A stretch of 19,056 nt of DNA, taken from assembly GCA_002687175.1 (NCBI GenBank), contig NYZP01000011.1, positions 1 through 19,056 of the forward strand. The letters run 5' to 3'. Below, piece by piece: positions 13,114-19,056 of this stretch (positions are counted from its first letter, which is position 1; each line of letters begins with the position of its first letter). Origin of the DNA: Parcubacteria group bacterium. Lineage in GTDB: Bacteria; Patescibacteria; ABY1; Buchananbacterales; UBA6539. The notes below the pieces were generated by a model. The model ran no database searches, was not told the DNA's origin, and saw nothing but the letters and a program-made list of their open reading frames with translations. Made by a program: the position numbers and the translations under genes.

Positions 13114-14465
13114 GTAAAAGAAAACAAACAGCTAAAACAAAGGCCTGGATAGTTTCAGTGGATATGGGTTATGGACATCAACGAGCCGCTTTTCCTTTAA
13201 AACACTTGGCATATAAAAATGAAATTATAACGGTAAATAATTATAGCGGCATTCCCTCCAAAGATCGTAAAATTTGGCGTGAAAGCCGCAAGTTTTACGA
13301 GTCTATCTCTCGTTTCAAAAAAGTTCCAGTAATTGGTAAACCAGTTTGGGATTTCTATGATAAACTGCAAGAAATTCCAAAATTTTACCCCAAGCGTGAT
13401 TTATCTAAAAGAAGTTTGCAAACCACCCAAATTTATCGACTGATTGAAAAAGGCGACTGGGGAAAACATTTAATAAGCCAGCTTTCAAAAAAACCTATTC
13501 CTTTGGTAACTACCTTTTTTATTCCGGCTTTTATGGCCGAGGTGTTTAACTATCCTGGTGAAATATATTGTCTAACCACTGATGCCGATATCAATCGTGC
13601 CTGGGCACCAAAAAATCCTGCTTCCAGCCGGATCAAATATTTTGCGCCCAATATTAGAGTTGTTGAGAGATTAAAACGATATGGTGTTTCAGCAGACAGA
13701 ATTTTTCTGACCGGCTTTCCGTTACCACAAGAATTAACCGGCGATAATAAATTAAATACTTTAAAAAAAGATTTAGCTTATCGATTAGTAAATCTTGATC
13801 CAAAACATAATTTTCATAATCGTTATCACGAGTTAGTAGAAAAATATCTTGATATAAAAAGATTACCCAAGAAGAGTAATCATCCCTTAACTTTAATGTT
13901 TGCCGTTGGGGGAGCAGGAGCTCAAAGGGATATTGGTGCCACAATCCTTAAAAGTTTTAAGGAAGAAATTTTAAATGGAAAAATTAGAGTTGTTCTAGTA
14001 GCCGGTATTCATAACGAAGTTAGCAAATTTTTTCGTCAAGCAGCAAGATCAATCGGTTTAAATAAGAAAATTGGATCTGGCATAAAAATCATTTTTTCAA
14101 ACAACAAGGATGATTATTTTAAAAAGTTTAATGTAGCTTTAAAAACAACCGATATATTATGGACCAAGCCATCAGAACTCAGTTTTTATAGCGCTCTGGG
14201 AATTCCGATTGTTATGGCTCCGCCAATTGGTAGTCAGGAAAAATTTAACCGTCGTTGGCTTCAAGTCATTGGTTGCGCTATTGACCAAGACATTCCTCAA
14301 CATTCTCGAGAGTGGTTAATGGATTGGGTGGATAGTGGCTGGTTCGCTGAAGCGGCAATTCAAGGATTTGTTGAAGCTCCAAAGTTTGGAACATATAATA
14401 TTGAAAAAATTATTGCCCATCAGTTTGGTAAAACCAAAGATCCAAAAATGATTTTGCAGTACTAA
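13110..14465 (+). CDS. GT-B-like glycosyltransferase, MGDG synthase/MurG type
   Basis: The 451-residue soluble or membrane-associated protein opens with WIVSVDMGYGHQRAAFPLK. The GxGHxxAA pattern marks the acceptor-side loop of the MurG/UgtP/MGDG synthase group, which add a sugar to a lipid carrier or diacylglycerol. A second Gly-rich strand (LMFAVGGAGAQRDIG at about 268-282) begins the donor domain. The segment WTKPSELSFYSALGIPIVMA at about 351-370 matches the donor-binding loop, with a Glu in the usual place. A C-terminal helix follows. There is no signal peptide. The gene starts in an ATGA overlap with the GT-C gene. Lipid glycosylation or precursor transfer to the GT-C enzyme is a reasonable inference, not shown. 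The family assignment rests on short motifs. Confidence 0.65.
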   Translation: MSKRKQTAKTKAWIVSVDMGYGHQRAAFPLKHLAYKNEIITVNNYSGIPSKDRKIWRESRKFYESISRFKKVPVIGKPVWDFYDKLQEIPKFYPKRDLSKRSLQTTQIYRLIEKGDWGKHLISQLSKKPIPLVTTFFIPAFMAEVFNYPGEIYCLTTDADINRAWAPKNPASSRIKYFAPNIRVVERLKRYGVSADRIFLTGFPLPQELTGDNKLNTLKKDLAYRLVNLDPKHNFHNRYHELVEKYLDIKRLPKKSNHPLTLMFAVGGAGAQRDIGATILKSFKEEILNGKIRVVLVAGIHNEVSKFFRQAARSIGLNKKIGSGIKIIFSNNKDDYFKKFNVALKTTDILWTKPSELSFYSALGIPIVMAPPIGSQEKFNRRWLQVIGCAIDQDIPQHSREWLMDWVDSGWFAEAAIQGFVEAPKFGTYNIEKIIAHQFGKTKDPKMILQY

Positions 14466-14487
14466 TGTTACAAAAATTTTATTAGTG

Positions 14488-14496
14488 TGGTAGAAT
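14488..14496 (+). promoter_or_regulatory. Extended -10 promoter (TGGTAGAAT), leaderless spacing
   Basis: TGnTAGAAT ends exactly 6 nt before ATG 14503. Confidence 0.6.
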
Positions 14497-14502
14497 CCTA
14501 GT

Positions 14503-16254
14503 ATGGTTAATGATTCAAGCCAAGTGTTTACTTGGAAAATTGGTGGAACGGCTGGCGGCGGTCAACAAGTAGCGGGTCTGATATTTACTAAGGCCTGTAT
14601 TCGTGGTGGACTTTATACTTTTGACAGTTCTGAATATCCCTCATTGATCAGAGGCGGCATTGTAACTTATCGTGTAAGTATCGGCGAACAGCCGATTTTT
14701 TCTATTTATAAAAAAAATCAATTATTAGTTGCTTTAACCAAAGAAGCTTTTGATTACTGTTTACCAGATATGACAGACGACGGTGTTATTTTGTACGACA
14801 GCGATAAATTTAAAATTTTACCAAAAGATGCCAAAAATAGAAAAATTTATCCATTACCATTAAAAGAGTTAGTGGCGCAAGCAAAAATTTTGCCAATTGC
14901 CTCTAATATTATCACTATTGGGACTTGTACAGCTTTATTGGATTATGATTTAAATACATTAAATCAGGTAATAACGGACGTTTTTAGTAAGAAAGGGAAA
15001 AAGGTAGTAGCAATGAACATTGAGGCGGCAAAATTTGGTTATCAATACGCCATGGATAATTTACAACCAGATGAATTCCCATATAGTTTAAAAGCTAAAC
15101 CAGCTAATAAGGTTAAACAAGATACTGTTCTAGTGACAGCTAATGATACTATTTCTTTAGGGGCAGTGGCCGCTGGCTGTAAATTTTCTGTGGCCTACCC
15201 CATGACACCATCATCGTCAATTCTGCATAATTTAGCCAATTGGGCCGAGGAAACCGGAATGATTGTTAAACATCCGGAAGATGAAATCGCGGGCATTAAC
15301 ATGGCAATCGGTGCTGCTTATGCTGGTGTTCGGTCGATGACCTCCACTTCTGGTGGTGGCTTTGCTTTAATGAACGAAGGTCTTTCCTTGGCCGGTATTA
15401 CCGAAACTCCTTTAGTTATTATTGAATCGCAACGTCCTGGACCAGCCACTGGCGTACCTACTTGGACTGAACAAGGCGACTTAGCCTACGTTGCCCATGC
15501 TGGTCATGGTGAGTTCATTCGGGTTGTTCTAGCCCCAGGAGATGCTACCGAGGCCTTTTATTTAACTACTTTAGCTTTTAATTTAGCGGAAAAATGGCAG
15601 ATTCCAGTATTTATCATGGTTGATAAGTACATTTCAGAGGGACGCCAGACCACTGAAGCACTAGACATCACAAAATTTGAGATAGAGCGTGGTGAAATGG
15701 TAACTGAACAAGAATTAGCTAAAATTAGTCAGTATAAGCGATACAAAGCAACTAAATCAGGTGTATCACCACGGTCAATTCCTGGTCAAAAAGGTGGCAC
15801 TCATGTCGCCAATAGTGACGATCATGATGAATTTGGCTTTAGTATTGAAGGATTTACCCCGGAAATTAGAAATTTAATGGTTGAAAAAAGAGCAGCCAAG
15901 CTTGATGGTATATTAAAAGAATTGCCACAACCTCAGCTTTTTGGACCAAAAGTGGCTAAACTTACCTTAATTGGTTGGGGTTCAGTCAAAAGTCCAGTTT
16001 TGGAGGCCTTGAAGAACCTTAAAGATGTTAATTATATTCATATTTCAGCTCCCTGGCCATTGTCTGAGACTAAGATTCGGAATCAGTTAAAGAACGTCAA
16101 AAAGCTAATTTGTATTGAAAATAATCAAACTGGTCAATTTGCTAATATTTTAAGGGAAACAACTGGCATAACAGTTGATGGAAAACTGAACAAATATGAC
16201 GGGGCTCAGTTTTTTCCGGAAGAGGTTATTGAAAATATTAATAAACTCAAATAA
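14503..16254 (+). CDS. korA: 2-oxoacid:ferredoxin oxidoreductase, fused gamma-alpha subunit
   Basis: The 583-residue protein joins a gamma domain and an alpha domain. Gamma, about 8-190, carries the GGTAGGGQQVAG loop at 14-25 and SSEYPSLIRGG. Alpha, from about 205, carries YPMTPSSSILH at 232-242, HPEDEIAGINMAIGAAYAG with the conserved Glu that activates thiamine diphosphate, and the STSGGGFALMNEGLSLAG and SQRPGPATGVPTWTEQGDL segments. This is the standard fused form of KorA-type enzymes, which oxidise a 2-oxoacid with CoA to acyl-CoA, CO2 and reduced ferredoxin. The exact substrate (2-oxoglutarate, pyruvate or a branched-chain acid) cannot be told here. The beta subunit follows after 10 nt. 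No ferredoxin gene is in the window. Confidence 0.92.
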   Translation: MVNDSSQVFTWKIGGTAGGGQQVAGLIFTKACIRGGLYTFDSSEYPSLIRGGIVTYRVSIGEQPIFSIYKKNQLLVALTKEAFDYCLPDMTDDGVILYDSDKFKILPKDAKNRKIYPLPLKELVAQAKILPIASNIITIGTCTALLDYDLNTLNQVITDVFSKKGKKVVAMNIEAAKFGYQYAMDNLQPDEFPYSLKAKPANKVKQDTVLVTANDTISLGAVAAGCKFSVAYPMTPSSSILHNLANWAEETGMIVKHPEDEIAGINMAIGAAYAGVRSMTSTSGGGFALMNEGLSLAGITETPLVIIESQRPGPATGVPTWTEQGDLAYVAHAGHGEFIRVVLAPGDATEAFYLTTLAFNLAEKWQIPVFIMVDKYISEGRQTTEALDITKFEIERGEMVTEQELAKISQYKRYKATKSGVSPRSIPGQKGGTHVANSDDHDEFGFSIEGFTPEIRNLMVEKRAAKLDGILKELPQPQLFGPKVAKLTLIGWGSVKSPVLEALKNLKDVNYIHISAPWPLSETKIRNQLKNVKKLICIENNQTGQFANILRETTGITVDGKLNKYDGAQFFPEEVIENINKLK

Positions 16255-16264
16255 GTTATAAGCT

Positions 16265-17119
16265 ATGGCTACAGCAAAAGATTTCATGACATCACAAAAG
16301 TCAACTTGGTGCGCCGGGTGTGGTGATTTTGGTATTTGGACAGGTTTGCGACAAGCGCTTGCTGAATTAAATATTGAACCACATCAAGCGTCTCTGGTTT
16401 TTGATATTGGATGTTGTGGCAATGGTGCTAACTGGCACAACGCTTACAGCTTTCACGGCTTACACGGTAGACCAATTCCCGTTGCCTTTGCGATCAAGCT
16501 AGCTAACCACGACTTGAAAGTAATTGTCATCACAGGAGATGGCGGTGGTTATGGTGAAGGCACTAATCATTTTGTTCACAGCTGTCGAGCCAACGTTGAT
16601 ATAACTTGTATAGTTTATAACAATCATGGTTACAGTTTAACAACCGGACAAGCTTCACCAACAACCCAACAAGGTAAAGAAACTAAATCAACTCCCGATG
16701 GTTTATTGGAGACACCATTGAATGGATTACAATTAGCAATAACATGTGGTGCCACTTTTGTGTCGCAAGCTTACGCTGATGAAGTTAAGCATTTAAAAGA
16801 TGTTTTAAAAAGTGCAATCAGCCACCAAGGATTTTCATTAGTTGATGTATTGCAGCCTTGTGTTATTTATAATGATAAAGATATTCGTGAACAGTACAAA
16901 AAGAAAATTTATAAACTTGAAGACACAAGTTATAAACCAAATGATAAAAATAAGGCTTACCTAAAAGCAGGGGAGCAAACAAAGTTGCCAGTTGGAATTT
17001 TATTTCAGGAAAAAAGATTATCATATGAAAAACAATTGCCACAAATCTCTAAACTACCTTTGGTAAAACAGAAAATAAAAAAAGTTAATATAAATAATTT
17101 ACTAAACAACTTCAAGTAA
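16265..17119 (+). CDS. korB: 2-oxoacid:ferredoxin oxidoreductase, beta subunit
   Basis: The 284-residue subunit binds thiamine diphosphate and one [4Fe-4S] cluster. Cluster ligands are visible as WCAGCG (Cys16, Cys19), DIGCCGN (Cys50 or 51) and QPC (Cys199). The thiamine-magnesium motif runs from GDGGGYGEG at 91-99 to the Asn pair at 119-120, and the following YSLTTGQASPTT is the family signature. The usual form is GDGD; here the second Asp is Gly, a substitution also worth noting in the active-site region. It is translated just after the alpha subunit and closed by a strong terminator, so the two genes form one unit. The Lys-rich C-terminal tail is typical of variable ends. Function follows the alpha subunit. 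Confidence 0.92.
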   Translation: MATAKDFMTSQKSTWCAGCGDFGIWTGLRQALAELNIEPHQASLVFDIGCCGNGANWHNAYSFHGLHGRPIPVAFAIKLANHDLKVIVITGDGGGYGEGTNHFVHSCRANVDITCIVYNNHGYSLTTGQASPTTQQGKETKSTPDGLLETPLNGLQLAITCGATFVSQAYADEVKHLKDVLKSAISHQGFSLVDVLQPCVIYNDKDIREQYKKKIYKLEDTSYKPNDKNKAYLKAGEQTKLPVGILFQEKRLSYEKQLPQISKLPLVKQKIKKVNINNLLNNFK

Positions 17120-17136
17120 CACAATTTTAAAAAATA

Positions 17137-17175
17137 AAAAGTAGGGACAAAGCAATGCTCTGTCCCTACTTTTTT
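17137..17175. terminator. Strong intrinsic terminator, likely working on both strands
   Basis: An A-run plus GTAGGGACA (17141-17149) pairs with TGTCCCTAC (17161-17169) and a T-run. The inner AGCA/TGCT extends the stem. Confidence 0.92.
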
Positions 17176-17784
17176 AGTGTACACATTTATTGTTCAGTTA
17201 TTATTACCGTATTTAAAGGGTTAAAATAGTTTGGTTTATTTTGGATACTTTATTTATTTTTTATAATTTAACCTTGTTATTATATTAATATAAACATATA
17301 TAAATACATAATAAATAACTACTCTTTTAAATTAAATTATTTATAATAATACTTACTAATCTAAACTTTTATAAGTATCTGAGAACATTTTATAGCAGTA
17401 AAAATTTAAAAAAATAACTTTTTAGAGTGTTTAAAAGTAAATAATTTATTTAGTTAACAGTTTAAAAATAACAATTAATTTCTTTTATTATGATGGGTAT
17501 CTATAAAAAATATATACTAAAATTTAATCATTTAACAATTTAATTTGTTAATTTTTTAATAAAAAATTAATTATAATTCTGATTAAATAAATATTAAATT
17601 TAAACAATATTAAACTAAATATTTTAAAATTAGTATTATTTTTTTCTAAAATTTATTGATTAAATGAGCATTTAATTTTAAGAAGTAAAAGTTTTATAGT
17701 TTATTTTTTTAAAATTAAACTGTTTAAAATAAGTTTTTTATATTATTTTAATTTAAAATTTATATAATTTTTCAATATATTTTT

Positions 17785-17821
17785 TGCTGATTATAGTATG
17801 CAGGTACCATATTTATCAGCA
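17785..17821. repeat. Nested inverted repeat inside the A+T-rich stretch
   Basis: Outer arms TGCTGAT (17785-17791) and ATCAGCA (17815-17821) enclose inner arms TATG and CATA around CAGGTAC. It is the most G+C-rich short block in the stretch and could be a protein or recombination site. Confidence 0.4.
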
Positions 17822-18102
17822 CCTTCACTATCAATCTTTTATAAAATTATCGTTACATTACAGTTTGTTATATTTAAGCCAAATTTATTTATATCGTATA
17901 AATATGTCATAATATGCTGTCAAGTGCTCCTTAAATTTAGTTAAATATTGATTAATTAAGTTAAAATCAATGACAATATTCTAAGTGATTTTTTGATACT
18001 ATATTGGTTGTAATTAATTCTATTTATAATCTTAATATATAACTAATATCTTTAAAATTGTTTTAATTAGTGTTGATGGAACAGGGGATTACTATTTTTA
18101 TT

Positions 18103-18111
18103 TGTGGATAA
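18103..18111 (-). promoter_or_regulatory. Perfect DnaA-box sequence
   Basis: TTATCCACA on the minus strand, alone in the A+T-rich stretch. It is suggestive only; an origin would normally show several. Confidence 0.25.
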
Positions 18112-18219
18112 TTAATGAGTTTGAACTGTTATTTATTAAATTATTTTATATATTATATCTTAATTTAAAATTTGATGTTTAAATATTAAAAATTTAAGTC
18201 AAAATATTTGGCTTAACTC

Positions 18220-18248
18220 TTGACAAAAAAAGTTAGATGTGCTACTAT
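18220..18248 (+). promoter_or_regulatory. Strong promoter of the MerR-like array
   Basis: TTGACA (18220-18225), a 17-nt spacer, then TACTAT (18243-18248) with a TG extension at 18240-18241. It is the most complete promoter in the window. The start point is expected near 18255. Confidence 0.75.
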
Positions 18249-18254
18249 AAGAGT

Positions 18255-18644
18255 ATAACAGTATACCGGTATGTTAAAACACTAGGATGTTAAAACACTA
18301 GGATATTAACATAGCTCTATACTGGTATAGTGGAATACGGATGGTAAGAAATTAAATCCTTAAATGGATCCCGTACCATCCCGAAGACAAAAAGCAAAAA
18401 CAAATGACTAAGTAGGTAAAAATCAGCCGCTTGGTCACCAATTTTAGCAAACTTTCCTGGACCGGCCAGTCTAGGAGTAACGCCTCAACCGCCGTTGCTG
18501 TAAGCTAAAAAGAAAACTTAATACGTTCAATTTTTTACGTTTTGCTTTTTTGTCGGAGCGTTTTTTTTTCGTTTCGTTTTTTGTCTTCACAATAAAAGTC
18601 GCCACTATACAGGAAAAACAAAAATAAAGAAGAAAAACAAAAGA
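18255..18644 (+). ncRNA. Long structured leader of the MerR-like gene
   Basis: About 390 nt are transcribed before the first start codon. Stems visible by eye are GGATGGTA/TACCATCC (18339-18346 and 18374-18381) with an inner ATCC/GGAT, a long-range TTTTAGC/GCTAAAA (18442-18448 and 18504-18510), and short CTGG/CCAG and TTGG/CCAA pairs between them. A T-rich tract with repeated CGTTT units (about 18523-18590) and an A-rich tract before the ATG follow. It resembles no RNA family I know. It may be a regulatory leader or a separate small RNA ending in the T-rich tract. Confidence 0.45.
18263..18330 (+). repeat. Two palindromes flanking a 16-nt tandem repeat
   Basis: The perfect palindrome ATACCGGTAT (18263-18272) and the related dyad CTATAC-TG-GTATAG (18317-18330) flank two exact copies of ATGTTAAAACACTAGG (18271-18286 and 18287-18302), the first overlapping the palindrome by 2 bp, plus a decayed third (18303 onward). 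The position just after the start point fits operators for the MerR-like proteins encoded downstream. Confidence 0.6.
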
Positions 18645-18899
18645 ATGATAGCTGGCTACTATCGGCTACAAGACATTCTACGCGAAATTGATCGCAATAA
18701 AACGACGGTTATTCGTTGGGAAGATAAGGGTTTAATCCCTAAAGCCCATCGAGACAGTCGTGGTTGGCGTTACTATTCGAAGAAACAAAAGGATGACATC
18801 ATCCGGTTAGTAAAAAATACTGACTATTTCCGTGAAGGTAACACCAATAGTGATCAAAGTATGAACTCAAAAGAAACCACTCAGTTTTCAACTGAATGA
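18645..18899 (+). CDS. Short MerR-like DNA-binding protein, first copy
   Basis: The 84-residue protein consists almost only of a MerR-type winged helix: the helix-turn-helix at about 6-32 (YRLQDILREIDRNKTTVIRW, then EDKGLIP) and the wing RDSRGWRYYS at about 37-46, with the family's RWExxGLIP and GWRYY residues intact. One more helix (DDIIRLVKNTDYF) and a Ser/Thr/Asn-rich tail follow. The effector-binding or long dimerisation part of classic MerR proteins is absent. A near-copy starts 67 nt after its stop. The purine-rich leader before the ATG is not a clear Shine-Dalgarno site. It probably binds the dyads near its own promoter; target and signal are unknown. Confidence 0.78.
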   Translation: MIAGYYRLQDILREIDRNKTTVIRWEDKGLIPKAHRDSRGWRYYSKKQKDDIIRLVKNTDYFREGNTNSDQSMNSKETTQFSTE

Positions 18900-18966
18900 G
18901 TTATATCTTTTGGGTCTTTTTTATTTAATTTAACTAATCAAAAAGAAATAGATTAATAACACCAAG

Positions 18967-19056
18967 ATGATTGCCGGATACTACAGACTACAAGATATAT
19001 TAAACCAGATCGATCGTAACAAAACGACGGTTATTCGTTGGGAAGATCAAGGTTTA
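18967..19056 (+). CDS. Second MerR-like copy, cut by the window edge
   Basis: Thirty codons are visible, beginning MIAGYYRLQDILNQIDRNKT and continuing into the RWEDQGL helix. Only three residues differ from the first copy (positions 13, 14 and 28), yet about two thirds of the first 18 codons carry synonymous changes. Codons 19-27 are identical base for base (19021-19047 against 18699-18725). The pair is an old tandem duplication kept by selection on the protein, perhaps with local gene conversion. The intergenic gap has no clear terminator, so co-transcription is likely. There is no Shine-Dalgarno site. More copies may lie to the right. Confidence 0.75.
   Translation, partial: MIAGYYRLQDILNQIDRNKTTVIRWEDQGL

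Larger units (their letters stand above)
17176..18215. other. Gene-free stretch of extreme A+T content
   Basis: No coding region, RNA gene or mobile element is recognised on either strand over about 1 kb. A hand count of 17521-17760 gives 20 G or C in 240 bases. The only compact structures seen are a dyad at 17785-17821 and a DnaA-box-like sequence at 18103-18111. It may be a replication, segregation or insulation region, or decayed DNA. Confidence 0.7.

Noticed and set aside
17176..18215. Confident call of a replication origin
   Set aside because: Only one DnaA box, no dnaA, dnaN or gyrase gene, and no box cluster. Skew cannot be computed by eye.
18271..18302. CRISPR array
   Set aside because: The 16-nt units are directly adjacent without spacers and only two are exact; no cas gene is present.
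1..19056. tRNA or rRNA genes
   Set aside because: No T-loop GGTTCGAAT-like signature or rRNA segment was found on either strand.
1..19056. UGA read as Gly, as in some CPR lineages
   Set aside because: Genes ending at 11732 and 13113 use TGA as their stop in overlapping operon junctions, and no conserved domain is interrupted by an in-frame TGA that a reassignment would explain.

Overview
The window looks like a piece of a Patescibacteria (Candidate Phyla Radiation, CPR) chromosome. The evidence is low G+C, densely packed genes with overlapping or nearly touching ends, a surface protein combining the 'GEAWY' repeat with thrombospondin-3 calcium motifs (common in CPR proteins), a CPR-style pilin tail, and very short MerR-like regulators. 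UGA is a normal stop codon, so this is not a UGA-recoding lineage. Lineage is inferred from protein style, not from a marker gene.

Layout. 1-0.85 kb: end of a secreted surface protein. 0.95-3.5 kb: a damaged region with a truncated Fn3 gene, an inverted scrap of a TSP3-like gene, two small genes each off by one base, and an inverted phage terminase fragment sitting between the promoter plus first codons of a lost gene and a forward terminator. 3.5-5.8 kb: an iron-themed operon (Rrf2 regulator with a strong palindromic operator, FTR1 iron permease, and trhO fused in frame to a pilin tail). 5.9-6.2 kb: HU. 6.2-9.0 kb: a higher-G+C block with two exported proteins of unknown function and an HD phosphohydrolase; these three genes alone have good Shine-Dalgarno sites. 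9.1-10.2 kb: MscS channel. 10.2-10.6 kb: non-coding, with strong inverted repeats. 10.6-14.5 kb: three overlapping envelope or glycosylation genes. 14.5-17.1 kb: 2-oxoacid:ferredoxin oxidoreductase (fused gamma-alpha, then beta). 17.2-18.2 kb: a gene-free stretch of extreme A+T content. 18.2-19.06 kb: a strong promoter, dyads and tandem repeats, a roughly 390-nt structured leader, then two tandem MerR-like genes, the second cut by the window edge.

How it works together. Most genes have no Shine-Dalgarno site. Several carry an extended -10 box (TGnTAnAAT) whose last base lies exactly 6 nt before the ATG, which predicts leaderless mRNAs. The 6.3-9.0 kb block uses the other mode (long leader plus GGAG), which suggests a different origin or regulation. 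The most unusual points are the four apparent gene-body breakpoints in the first 5.5 kb, the trhO-pilin fusion, the leaderless promoter pattern, and the MerR array behind a structured leader and an A+T desert. All gene functions are inferred from sequence motifs read by eye; no search was run.
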